Source: a virus | IMG/VR virus record: IMGVR_UViG_3300032286_001030 | Span: 1 to 50,837 of that record | Length of the DNA: 50,837 nucleotides | Strand: one strand, 5' to 3' | Part shown: positions 39,601 to 44,729 of the stretch, in pieces | How the letters are laid out: each line of letters starts with the position of its first letter | How positions within the stretch are numbered: position 1 is the stretch's first letter | Position numbers and translations under genes: made by a program | Notes under the pieces: model-generated | Told to the model about the DNA's origin: nothing | Databases searched by the model: none | Seen by the model: only the letters and a program-made list of their open reading frames with translations

Positions 39601-40835
39601 GAGACACTGAAAGTACCGAGATCTGGATAAGAAAGTGCTCCCCAGCCGGCATCGCCCCATGGAAGAGAATCATAAGGTACATCAACAGTAGCTACATCAA
39701 CACTTTCTATATAATATAGTGTATCAGGCAAAGTTTCTGAATAAATGGATAGCCCACCAAAACCAACACCTGAAAATACTATAGTATTTCCTACTACTAA
39801 ATCTTTAGTTGAACTACACGTAATACGATTACCGATTGAAGCTGTCGCCGTAATATTAATAGTTTTGGTAGCTACTAAATTATTATTATAATCATAATTA
39901 GTATAATCAAGAAAATTGGATACATATCCAATCTCGTTAGGAACGCCGGTGTTATAAAACATAACACTTAATCCATTTAACGAAGTAACCCCGTCTATTC
40001 CTATTAAATCTTTTAGTCTAGCTCCGTTAACCTGATCAAAAGGAAGTGTGCTTACTACATCAACTAAATTATTACCGGGAAAATTATAATAGTCTTGAGC
40101 ATCTTTTAATGGCACAGTAAATGTAACGACTCCTACGGATGCCCCATTATTCTCTACTCCGTATACATCTCTAGTTTGTAAATTAGTTTGTGTGGGGCTA
40201 TAACCGGTTACTCCCGGATAACCTTGAATCCAAAATTGACTTTCTTGATTAACCGTAAAAGTATATACTCCGCCTCTTAACAATGTTAATGTTGGGTTAG
40301 TGGTTCCCCCCTGAGGTGAAATAATAGAAGAAATATCATATCCATTAACATTATCGATTACGATATAATCATCTGTATTAAATATTGTATCTGTTGCTAC
40401 AACAACTTGTTCAGGACCTTCAGGAATCCAATAATATTGATAATAGTTAATAACCTTATCTAAATCAGTAAAAGAATCCCAAGAATAAAATTCACTAGTG
40501 AAAAGTCTATTATTATCCTCGGTCAACGCACCTTCAAGTTTAAGAGCGTCTAATATGCCTGGATAACTAATAAAATCCTGTGCAGTAGATTCATTGGTTT
40601 TAGTGAATACTACGCCCGGATCTAATTGATAATCTGTTCTTACTTTGGTTGGTTCAGTTACATAATAATCTTTGGCATTAATACCATACCCAAACTTACT
40701 ACCAATAAACCCTTGAATTGTTTTAGTCAAGGGTTGAGATACAATTTGATCCAAACTAGCTGCTAAAAATTGAGCATTGGTTGGGGTTTGAAATATCTCT
40801 GGAAGAAAATTTAGGGTACGGATTCTAGTTGCCAT
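21630..40835 (-). CDS. Giant virion structural protein, 6401 residues, in the gp7 position of the baseplate locus
   Basis: One uninterrupted frame of 19.2 kb directly after gp6, where T4 has gp7 (1032 residues). The N-terminal third (about 1-2400) is Tyr/Trp/Asn-rich, starts MATRIRTLNFLPEIFQTPTN and probably forms the baseplate-bound part; the gp7 link is positional. Residues about 2410-3110 hold repeated 'SFGSTIS/NWGSAVAIS/NFGYSLA...IIGTP' units typical of FG-GAP propellers. Residues about 3860-6090 contain many copies of a beta module ('V..PI.FTG...GGL....YYV..I....F.IS'). Residues about 5000-5335 hold 'NNIFIAVGD.G...TS.NG..W' units like Asp-box/Ycf48 propellers. Further 'DPGxGYAV' units lie near 3840 and 4650. 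The C-terminus ends in RGANGTGIQN-type and DIQYNQTWNSYYYN segments. No protease or lysin motif was noticed. It is likely a large tail-tip or fibre-network protein. Confidence 0.8.
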   Translation of the reverse strand: MATRIRTLNFLPEIFQTPTNAQFLAASLDQIVSQPLTKTIQGFIGSKFGYGINAKDYYVTEPTKVRTDYQLDPGVVFTKTNESTAQDFISYPGILDALKLEGALTEDNNRLFTSEFYSWDSFTDLDKVINYYQYYWIPEGPEQVVVATDTIFNTDDYIVIDNVNGYDISSIISPQGGTTNPTLTLLRGGVYTFTVNQESQFWIQGYPGVTGYSPTQTNLQTRDVYGVENNGASVGVVTFTVPLKDAQDYYNFPGNNLVDVVSTLPFDQVNGARLKDLIGIDGVTSLNGLSVMFYNTGVPNEIGYVSNFLDYTNYDYNNNLVATKTINITATASIGNRITCSSTKDLVVGNTIVFSGVGFGGLSIYSETLPDTLYYIESVDVATVDVPYDSLPWGDAGWGALSYPDLGTFSVSLTLGGPPVLLSNATGNLVGTINDGLLEEGFYSTVNENFYTIEYLGDLNDPVIRLLPRSAIPTNQKITATFGTQWINRNFYKESLGPINIIPFLSAPLDTLYYQDGTSANKVGKIRIIDNNITNIINVETDILGQKQYTAPNGVIFTNGLKVVFRGEIFPESYNTGQYYVEGVGTSIQLVPVRIISNIVSPYTKFVDTTYIPWDIIPWDIGNWEGTSYLPITPDYITIARNSIDRNAWSRSNRWFHIDVINATAEYNNDPTLIELYTTPKYKAKRPIIEFNPNLQLFNSCVEGKDTVDYIDFRTTDAFSQVAGQENYYPDVVGYTGYDAIIAPVVSGTSTTIVVPVDSVQGTFLIGQYVGDSTNLLPNNSYITDIVTTTTTVTLTIGWQFNNTFLGTSVASIISTDTTIDNYALFTGSRIVFAADTNENVRNKVYISRFSSVNGSTPIITLTEASDGLVLVNQGVAVLRGYASQGLDFYFDGLNWITSQQKIDVNQAPLFDIFDDNGISFGDTDIYTGSSFIGNKLFAYGIGSGEDDTVLGFPLSYSSLDNLGDISFDVSLNADSFNYVQGTVPITQRVNTGYVHQTTNRTEYVRQLGWQTAVSPSIQYQIFEFEYDVLNPTTTFTCDIAMVDITDTNWPTIEVYINNLIQDNTTYTVTVNSNSTVVTLNDTIIDNTVIQILILSDQVSKTAYYNVPINLTNNPFNTDLTTANVGDIRGQYQSMFFNNPNTIGPVFGSNNFRDLGNLVPWGNRIIQNSASLVLPSALLRKQNHNLFNALLFNNREYIKFKTLLVDTVNNTDYVQRYSSAEILDDALDQITLSKTDNQPFFWSDMLPSKAAYISNSYTYANTLNTSIYPLSRTYDFTKANYYGVLVYLTRTVQNISVTKQLIINQDYTVSTDAPSLIVTLDVLPNDTITIKEYNQTFGSYVPNTPTKLGLYPAYIPNVVLDKNYSNPTYFILGHDGSYNKLYGDYFPETNILVDFRDQALLEYETRVYNNLKLSSPVPVQEYEVLPGFFRNTDYSFDEWLDIYSSGFLNWVGQNRLDYKKQVYQTNNEFTYNYWQSGNGINKEAIYQGYWRGIYQYYYDTSTPNTSPWEMLGFVNKPSWWETRYGSAPYTSDNLVLWTDLSEGINWNNGDPVVIPQAIRPGLLQIIPVDSSGNLLSPIRSVVGNYNSNIFQRDWKVGDEAPVEFSYRRSSSYPFDLMRILALTKPAEFFNLGVDLDNYKYSEEFNQYLINNRSHLVISDIEIYGSGTAKTSYINWIVDYEKQVGVDATANITTLLDNLDVRLVYRLAGFSDKNLLKFYVEKSNPNSNNASLLIPDESYSVLLYDNQPFNRVVYSGVIVQITKSGFLIFGNSQTHPYFKTLKPFYNGKYESITVENATVKILEEHDNVEVIIPYNTEYGTYQEVANFLSNYGAWLTRSGLVFEQQQYELVINWNQMIAEFLYWAQTGWDEGSIITLNPCARTIAFNKDSNIVQPLTIQQTNFILNQNLYPIQNRDLAIIREDTLFTATALNDGDAISYAQFNISNFEHGIVFDNVTLFNDIIYNLITGLRQNRINLQGTKSADWNGTVDAQGFIYNQDNIKEWDSNATYTKGEIVLYKNKYWVALTIVQPKFVFNELEWKITDYNEVQKGLLPNSSTRSYESTLYYDINKANLENDADLLSFSLIGYRPRDYLALADLTDITQINVYKNFIKNKGTRNSTDAFKGANLPQGGIQYNLYENWAIKSGEFGGILNSNFVQFKINQNYMTGNPSIVGLTNGIYNEGVQQEVPIYSLFNYGRPINTVDILPTISAQEPSTVYPTAGYVNFNDVKMSSYFYSQLPLAVDKNNLIVLLSQFYVRDYVWLANYLQRWEVFTPKSMGIIYNVSNNLNDTVTVTFKTAHNLKIYEPFAIINFSDAINGYYIATAIIDQYRVLISSSLDPSIVNITGQGVGFRLQSQRVSTPSSIINLPLLDSEFFKNTVWVDENTDGGWAVYRKSINYQYHIEFTKPSSVSYGSAVATNSQLGYLIGDSGVGSVYRYAFNELTQNYDLIQTINSGVSFGSTISYNKDLYIISEPTTAPKIYIYQLQNSKLSDDLILYQPAITAPGGVTNWGSAVAISGDTNWIYVSDIDNNTVHVYRKSNIVTPVANLTAGQTYIITTAGTTDFTTVGATSSDVGTAFVATGVGTGTGVATKSTYQKVTTIDGDALSLTVSGDNFGYSLATDYYGDTLIIGTPNKDYSVTVDNWGYVYVFARAVQNIQVQTNSFPLTSQVFDLAWTPTSLSKTLTATNSTGNLLTLNNVSGITVDDPIIFSGSTLAGTQIVADQIYYVRTIVGSTISIKTSRFDTAAVTVATVSSLSISTTVQNTPIYVSVNGTLVDDSNYAVVGSTLVYTETLSAGDIINVSGQEFTLMQTLTTENTPKVGVHFGNSVDTTIYASEIIVGAPYELITQNKEGAVYCYTNGGGKYGMVLGTSDVNVTSARKVLINGFLVNVPIGNATTVANAINAVAIPNIVATVIDSKLMLSLVDNNLAQVNEKILLSSTDSAALGELGIDIYTQTQIVECPHTNSRTQFGTTVKFNEYGSFVASAPVGTRFASTTFDFIDDENQDNDTVFDNNSTVWIDTFPNAGAVYMFDYLSNYNENLINCGKFVYAQSVNSQDLEYGLQPNYGTALDFHTNNIIIGTPEFSPTNGQAIIYNNISNQPNWSVYRSSAPVVDINNISNIQLFSAQTNQTLINMDYIDPLQGKILGAARENLDYISNSDPVTYNNKEFVSGNLVWGEAQLGQLWFNTTNIRYVNYHQNDNTYNSTYWGTLFPNSDVAVYTWITSDTLPINYIGPGTVYDPTKFVIQYTINSSGALTPIYFYWVRDTGIISPNLGKTLSDNTVAAYIANPKNSGISYFAPLLPSVYGLYNVGDYINANDSVLNIGFGTGTGIDTTHNQYDLIRANFADDFLPGLPDVYLGETEPYSLYARLLDSLSGTDTSGQVVPNPFLPLAVQTGVLVRPRQSFFYDRLSAVKNFFQAVNEIVKEYPLFEISDATFTYASGEFFDATNYWENINWWAPGYNDNTKSTIQVAIYSDLATLSVTEGTIATVETNGLGLSETYLFSNNEWVRIGLTNGTIQFKSSLWDYASARIGFGDNFFDTSPYDYYPSEETRWLVRALTEQLPSELLIYRNKILILMFEYIISEADENQNYLPWLNKTSLIDVDHTIRELVPIEVFRGDNQAFLEGYLNEVKPYHVVIKDFLFKYTKTNVFQGDITDFDLPSQFNTVVQEWISPQLVYKTPDNIYQYLPNDPIWEETEYSDWFNNSGVSITGQDNVQITTLSSYVTLTSAAISVNNSLGFPINGIIQIGDEQIGYASVDRNLNVLYELTRGVNGTPISNHLPGELIYIDLPAVLVLDGGRGYIDPPKVTAYIDPILYPPPKVPAVLSAVMNLDSVLRIDVIDPGMGYAVLPKIIIDPSNVISFSSSAVNTTYSIITLYAPLLQTGDLVQYKVGIGSTAIGGIENDQWYYVNLLETIPAVVIALFSSYTDAINNTNRIKLLSVGSGTQQLCPGARASSISSATPVRENNITLKFDRTSYNSNLIEWTAGKYYGAYYAGNYNNSAVVASSSIKLESTEPPINSVLASSGGVVFEIEEVRNDRVVIYSSLVRQVASTHSSDNSITLTTFSNNPLDINASGSTIGFYVGMPIKFDGNVIGGLLIDTVYYVHSIIDDINFTISENSTGSPIKSLTNGTVNASGLKCYVGEKTDTAILSVIYPGITNVTATNGITNTLTIPLNLTGTGGTNGFYTNLPMFFTGTMLGGLVENQVYYVTSVLDNQTFTISEEENPQTLNIISTNGTSDYIVTSDVTSILSINLPIVFDSMVVAGTQTTSFGGLSAKTIYYVSNIVNSNTFQVSTSVNGLPVNLTTVSASLDTSALLTSQKNVVKLVTDAGDNMIVDINLPVSPGQVNGQQFTLYKTSNQFVGLTGTSGSLINRTIAAVIDVSDSIALTDASGGLDNIYINMPIEVSQNIGSLTTGTTYYVVNMDTVEIECYTTSSSTNAITCDNTEFLYVDMPIIFTGLELGGIRFNTVYYVHTIVDSTHFTISEFVNGIVKVLQTSNGDMYGTGGPYIQVSTSLGGPITSPGNSQQNASISVASPAVVTVAAAPANGTKVQFRSTGALPTGLLEDVNYYVVNSFGTTFEVSYSVSGSPINTTASGSGTNIVIVTDEIFINQTVLATPIFDVSYIMGGYRAIITDPGLGYAVNNTISISGTNLAGTSPLNDLTITVASVSGTGEIVSVSPAGRPTGITENYYLKVISPTEFAVYENPSLTVPVSGIDFPYIGTISTTVTATNSSTDIITVTSTDGFLVNDPIVFTGNVAGGLVIGQTYYIVDNINFTATTLQVSETPDGSVFNITATTSLQDFSMAKDGDYAVLPEPFYFTQSIVKYNNRTYICIVSNNDTEFILGKWQLLSSDDRRLNALDRINGYYQPTINMPGLDLTQLVEGITYPNSTYLGNAFAPDQQFEIDTYLQDQAFYPTRLECRSIIWNGYSYHIATNSSSYPIILTSIPTISDDWSYNNLTDSAVTVTDIIRRELQNNYIITTTNTAVPILSGTVLEWTSVASYVKLGETKVIPISNGEVSLNSIYYYNGTYLAVGQNIITSEDGDLWRERFKFENNGFQLVNELFDVFGTMVNSTPIYIAVGRGQEVDYSTGVRTVVDVNLVYTSYNIINWNKATPVTNKGFNSITYGNNIFIAVGDLGVTYTSINGVNWLGVNESYVTSVNSSTDIINVTATAGFSINNMVRFTQSFNNISASTTYYVVSIPSLTQIKISTTLGGSPITLTSVNPSSPTYMYLYPRTSDLNSIIYANNTFMAVGNDGLIKTSSTGYTWVTQTSGTVENLNNVIYNDDLDVWVAIGDNNAIINSDDNGVTWTNNSVIVVEPTVYDVQGAEFSYGYGPEELVPGNVVDNLVLTVTTRPGTNWPAVEYQNVGYNVVSTEITPETQGQLFYSFKGIVNNPVQIQVSILYAADNGLGTVLCPLLEIDYSVDWVNSFILLNSSYNLSIFPVPDKVRIEVYETGNGYQLVKSSTKYNPIITNSVTGWNEINLNCNYSDSLFNGSGVIRPDAQPKTAIAIATTSGINSITCIDVDNFLLNSPITFQGLTFGGILENTIYYVKTISYVTGSITVSTSFSQITGTAGPTLSLSSDTGSMFAIIKVGAGSVWSSPLCYVNGYKLRFGTTETVTRTNGITNTITCHTTGSLTVGQDVTFSNTMFGGVIQPQTVYKILSIFDANEFVLEDPNNIGYPLALTTATGGAEIVTNDYAFAIGDNGITAKIVFAVDSYDALYDYITYTVFGETTPNQFGYTIPETQYIVTTSSTEYDLYNYMDSVNAENAIVEKNGLRIEASDFVIDSNLDTITLLNFTPGDIISVTSFNLPDQQYLNTMDPSRGSFDPTLNYAVLAITDVNNTITPYLATVTVLSCTSVGNLISCDPGGTGTSGFVIGQTIQFKGTGFGNIQTSGIVYYIKTINSAFTFTISLTYLGSTFSVGNGSGAMVAYVGGNDTVRITSPQISSNFNTNDLVRIDGIEGSTQLNNNTYYLHIIGPDQADLYLQPYNTAFGATNYPITSVSSYISGGYVWVDSVFTLITTVTKQTTTDTLLGNRIVTETLGYNGTVNLVPNTPVIFTSFLAPLGSSIIGGLIAGTTYYVKRVYNSTEFSVSSTLGGDEFVLTNDSSLTPINVTQWEQFNVDRVWVTVDGYRVPSSKLRLNPANNLSILTPITFGTPIIITSMMPSPTPQEETYLLSVNLANQGEVYRANAWDTTWLTAPLLYTSDTIYVDDLSRLTITTVQNNIAPTAVNGEYSISLIADKNIISSIAVFNDSTSQFIDSDNYKIVIEDLTPVLKIKAGVWISAGNNLEIQIVEGNTLIINGEQIKFTIVDFNLKTISGLQRGANGTGIQNYIPKYSVVYGLLSSNRMSDIQYNQTWNSYYYNTVSGDPLQISNTPAAIFLNGGDN

Positions 40836-40843
40836 ATATATAC

Positions 40844-43800
40844 TTATCTTATTTGTAATTCGGCGGGAGTCAGTGCTGAAATAACCAATATGTCATCGGC
40901 CGTTGCAGCATTAACAAAAATCTCATATGGCGCACATTTAATTTCGTATAGGTCACCAAATGACATTGTAGGATCGTTAGGAACTAATACAGCAGAACTA
41001 ATTAATTCTCCAACCTGATCATGCAGATAAGCACTTAATTCAGAGAAATAAAAAGTGTCTCCAAAATTCCAATTATTAATATTAAAATAGCTATTCATTG
41101 ATGTAAGTACTGCACTACGAATTTCACTATTACTAACACTTACATTATTATTTTTTATAACTTTAATTGTGCCTCTAAGATTAGCCGCAGCCTTAGGTCC
41201 AAATAATGGCTTAAATATTACACTGTTTAGTATTACACTATCTGATAACATTTTATAATTATTTATTTGTTCATAATCTTGCGTTAATTCATTAATAGTT
41301 GGTCTAGGTGGTATAGGAATTGAATTTGTAGTATCTTGAATATATTTTTGATAATTGGTATAATATGATTGTGTAACAACATATAAATCAATTATATTAG
41401 TAGTTGCAGGATCTATACGGGTGGTATTATTACTATTATGACGGTATTGAAATTGCAGGCCCTGCCTACCTGGTTTAACAGAATATTGTGGTTGCTCTAC
41501 CAATGTATAAGATGGTGTAACTACACTGTTATTTTGTACTGATGTATAAAATAAATTTTCTCCATATGCGTAAAACAGTTGTCCTAAGGGATAATCATAT
41601 TTTACCACTTCAATTTGAGTTTTAGTTTGATATTGCACTACGTCAGAACTAGGAATAAGTTGATACCGTGAAAGATTAATAGCATCTTCCACTAACTCAA
41701 AAAATACATAAATCCCAGTATTCGCTCCACCGGTGATATAACCAGTTACAGTTTGAAAAAACACAGGATTTAGTACTAAGTTTCGATTATTAATATCCGT
41801 ACTAGCTACTTCAATTTCAAAGTCATTTATATAGCCATCACTTTCAACTGTTTGCCCTACAATATTTACCTGAAGATCTTTTGATAACGGATAATTATTA
41901 TTTGGTTGAGTATTAGTAGCTAAAATTTTTATAAAATCTTGTAAAACTTTTCCACTAAGTGGGTCATAAACTAAGTTACTGCGGTCAAAAGTAAACCTAA
42001 TGTCTTTTACACTACCAAAATAATATGCTAAAGATTTATAACTTATAGTATATTTATTATTACCCAAACTTAGAAAGTTAACCAAGTAATTTGCGTCATT
42101 ATATTCTCTAATACTCCATCGATCTTCTGCAATTGTCAGTGCATTATTAAAAACAAGACTAAAATTTTGTTGCAACTCCATTCTAATAATACATTCTTGA
42201 ATGATTGCGTTAGACAGTGAATTGTCAAATGCAGGCAATACAGTGGTTAGTTGAGCTCCTGTTGGAATATAACCATTTAAAGTAATAGGACCTGATCCAT
42301 TAGCAAAAGAACCTAATCCATTGTTATACCCATCACCTATAACAGACTGAACAGTTATCCAAATAGAAGTTTGATCGCTAGGCCCAGGTATACCGCTTAC
42401 TAACCGATTATTAGCATCGAAATAATATCCAGTTGGTGGAACAAACTTAATTAATGCTCCCGAAGTAATATACTTAACATTGTTAGTAGAGTAAGTACCA
42501 ACTGGAATAGGAGATGGACTATCATTAAGTAAAGTATAAAAATACCCAGTCAATGAATTTGCATCTACTGAACTAGTTTGCCAAAACACATCCCCATCGT
42601 CAGATTCTTGATTAATAGAATATTGAGGGTAATTTTGTGTATAATATTGTGTTATTCTATTGTTAGCCAATACAGCACTGAGTGAGTCCGTCAAAAAAGT
42701 TATGATGTCTCCAGTACTATTAATAGTCAATGACAAATACCCATTTGAATCATTTTGCCATATGCCACCGTCTGTAGCTAATGTGTTAATACTTGAATAT
42801 TTTCCTGTAGGATCAAGTAAATCTAAATTTTTACTTACGCCGATAGAACTTCTATTGATTGCTTTAGATTTTATTATTGAACTATATAATGTATATGGGA
42901 AATTATTATAATCTTCACCATTTACCATACGGTTTTGTGTATAGTAGCGAGTCGGTGCCCGTTGTTTGATTTGAGCGATAGGTTCACGCACCTGAGCATT
43001 TGATATCGGCAATTGCAAAGATAATGCTACTGATAATATTTGCGTCTTACCATATCTATCAACATAATTAAATGATACAGAAATTCCTTGCATCTCATTT
43101 GGATCAATTGTATATGTCAATGCATTGCCTGCACGAACATATGCTCTATAAGTCCCTACAGGAATTTCACTAAATACACCATCACCGAATGTATAAGCTA
43201 CCTGATCATTGAACCTCGAGGTTACCGCAAAAATCTTTCGTTGACTGGTTTCAGTTTGAAGGTACGCATCTGCGTATACATTGTCTACCTTTCTCCAAGC
43301 CAATCTTATACCATTATTTTCATTTAATTGATATAGCCACGTGTCAGTGTTATTAACTCCTTGCACTTCCCCAATGTTAACGACTTGATTAGAAATTTGT
43401 TGTTCTAATACAAAATCATAATTTTGTAATGTTCCTTGTTTAAAATAAAAGAAATACCCTGTGTTAGGGCTACCGTAACCCAATTTGTCATTACGGTATA
43501 CCATATTAAATGTTCCTGCCGGGGCAGGTGGTATTTCATATATATAATCTTCATTAGCACTAGAAACACTTACTAATTCAAAATTCATAGTAATGCCGTC
43601 AACTGTGCTAGTGAAGGGTACAATCGGTAATGCATTTTCAGGAATTTTTAATGCATATTCACTAGTAATTATTCCTAATAATTCTGCTACATTTCCTGGA
43701 CGGCCTATTTTTTGAGTATTAATCAATGCAGAATTCAAAATAGTATTAAACTGTTCTAACCAATTTGGATTAGCAGGGTCATTCCATAGTATGGGTAGAT

Positions 43801-44215
43801 TTCCTAAGTTGACTCCATTAAGATCATTGATATTTTGTGTAGTTTGTATGCTTATAACTTTTAAAAAACCTTGCCCAGCTAAATTACGCTTTGGAGTATA
43901 GCTAACCAAATTTGCTAACTTAATAACACTATCTCTGCGTTCTGCGGTATCAATGAAGTTTTCGCGGGTATTTAAGTCGTTACGAAAGGCAAGACCTTGC
44001 CCCATAAAGGCAATGACATCTAACAGGGCAATGAATTCTGAGCTTTCAATATAGTCATTGTAAGTTTCAGGATAGTATAACCGTAAGTAATCAATGAAGC
44101 TTTTACGCAAAGTCTCGTAATCATAACTACGAAAATCTGCTTCTCTAAATGTTTGGTAAATTGCTTTCCAATCATTTACTCCAAATAACGCTGATTGCCG
44201 TGAACTGGTAGCCAT
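40844..44215 (-). CDS. 6: Baseplate wedge protein gp6
   Basis: 1123 residues, against 660 in T4. The N-terminal region has NDWKAIYQTFREADFRSYDYETLRKSF, then SSEFIALLDVIAFMGQGLAFRNDLNTRENFIDTAERRDSVIKLA. This is the hallmark start of gp6/gpJ-type wedge proteins, which form the dimeric ring that joins the six wedges. The middle has the GDGVFSEIPVGTYRAYVRAG segment and RMVNGEDYNNFP. The C-terminal part ends with YFSELSAYLHDQVGELISS, also typical of gp6. It lies directly between gp25 and the giant protein, as 25-6-7 do in T4. The extra length relative to T4 is in the C-terminal half. Confidence 0.92.
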   Translation of the reverse strand: MATSSRQSALFGVNDWKAIYQTFREADFRSYDYETLRKSFIDYLRLYYPETYNDYIESSEFIALLDVIAFMGQGLAFRNDLNTRENFIDTAERRDSVIKLANLVSYTPKRNLAGQGFLKVISIQTTQNINDLNGVNLGNLPILWNDPANPNWLEQFNTILNSALINTQKIGRPGNVAELLGIITSEYALKIPENALPIVPFTSTVDGITMNFELVSVSSANEDYIYEIPPAPAGTFNMVYRNDKLGYGSPNTGYFFYFKQGTLQNYDFVLEQQISNQVVNIGEVQGVNNTDTWLYQLNENNGIRLAWRKVDNVYADAYLQTETSQRKIFAVTSRFNDQVAYTFGDGVFSEIPVGTYRAYVRAGNALTYTIDPNEMQGISVSFNYVDRYGKTQILSVALSLQLPISNAQVREPIAQIKQRAPTRYYTQNRMVNGEDYNNFPYTLYSSIIKSKAINRSSIGVSKNLDLLDPTGKYSSINTLATDGGIWQNDSNGYLSLTINSTGDIITFLTDSLSAVLANNRITQYYTQNYPQYSINQESDDGDVFWQTSSVDANSLTGYFYTLLNDSPSPIPVGTYSTNNVKYITSGALIKFVPPTGYYFDANNRLVSGIPGPSDQTSIWITVQSVIGDGYNNGLGSFANGSGPITLNGYIPTGAQLTTVLPAFDNSLSNAIIQECIIRMELQQNFSLVFNNALTIAEDRWSIREYNDANYLVNFLSLGNNKYTISYKSLAYYFGSVKDIRFTFDRSNLVYDPLSGKVLQDFIKILATNTQPNNNYPLSKDLQVNIVGQTVESDGYINDFEIEVASTDINNRNLVLNPVFFQTVTGYITGGANTGIYVFFELVEDAINLSRYQLIPSSDVVQYQTKTQIEVVKYDYPLGQLFYAYGENLFYTSVQNNSVVTPSYTLVEQPQYSVKPGRQGLQFQYRHNSNNTTRIDPATTNIIDLYVVTQSYYTNYQKYIQDTTNSIPIPPRPTINELTQDYEQINNYKMLSDSVILNSVIFKPLFGPKAAANLRGTIKVIKNNNVSVSNSEIRSAVLTSMNSYFNINNWNFGDTFYFSELSAYLHDQVGELISSAVLVPNDPTMSFGDLYEIKCAPYEIFVNAATADDILVISALTPAELQIR

Positions 44216-44231
44216 ATGTTTTCTCTTTTAA

Positions 44232-44240
44232 GTATTTATC
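44232..44240 (-). promoter_or_regulatory. Late-promoter-like GATAAATAC before gp6
   Basis: GATAAATAC on the minus strand lies in the 52-base gap between gp25 and gp6, 16 bases from the gp6 ATG. GAGAAAA before the ATG may serve as the ribosome site. One base differs from the T4 late promoter TATAAATA. The short gap to the ATG would give a very short leader. Confidence 0.45.
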
Positions 44241-44267
44241 ATACCTAAAACCCAGTATCTTTAAGAA

Positions 44268-44717
44268 TTATTGAATTATAATTTGTGAAAGGTCAGTATC
44301 CACAAATAAACTAAGGACCTGAGCTTGGTTAAATGGAGCCACTGCTATTTCAACTTCAATTAATATACCTTGTTCTTGCGGAAAAGCCACAACACTGTTT
44401 AATATTATTCTAGGATCTAAACTAGCTACTCGGCGCACCTCAGTTTGCAATTTATACTGAGTATCACTGGTATTAGGTTCAAAAATAAATGACCAAATGG
44501 TAGTTCCGTATCCAGGTTGCCCTACTTTTTGTCCTTGCCTAATATTCAATGCATTTACAAAATCCTGTATTACTAAAGGGGCATCAACTAATCTAAATTT
44601 TTTACCTACATTAGTTTGACGGGCTATAGTACCCGTTCCACCATCATTGCCAGTAGGTGCATTAGTAGTTTTGGGTAAATTGGCACCTAAAGTGCTGAAT
44701 CCTATATATTGTGGCAT
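44268..44717 (-). CDS. 25: Baseplate wedge protein gp25
   Basis: 149 residues, close to T4 gp25 (132). VIQDFVNALNIRQGQKVGQPGYGTTIWSFIFEP is the typical gp25/lysozyme-like wedge core, followed by a TEVRRVASLDPRI helix and a paired-strand end. gp25 starts sheath assembly from the baseplate. The ATG is followed by PQYIGFSTLGANLPKT. It lies 7 bases after the gp5 stop, with a perfect TATAAATA overlapping that stop. Confidence 0.93.
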   Translation of the reverse strand: MPQYIGFSTLGANLPKTTNAPTGNDGGTGTIARQTNVGKKFRLVDAPLVIQDFVNALNIRQGQKVGQPGYGTTIWSFIFEPNTSDTQYKLQTEVRRVASLDPRIILNSVVAFPQEQGILIEVEIAVAPFNQAQVLSLFVDTDLSQIIIQ

Positions 44718-44721
44718 AATG

Positions 44722-44729
44722 TATTTATA
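44722..44729 (-). promoter_or_regulatory. Perfect T4-type late promoter box TATAAATA
   Basis: TATAAATA on the minus strand matches the T4 late promoter exactly. It overlaps the TAA of the gp5 gene and ends 4 bases before the gp25 ATG. At usual late-promoter spacing the RNA would begin about at the gp25 start codon, so the gp25 message from it would be leaderless or would serve gp6. It is either a real element or coincidence in the stop context. Confidence 0.4.
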
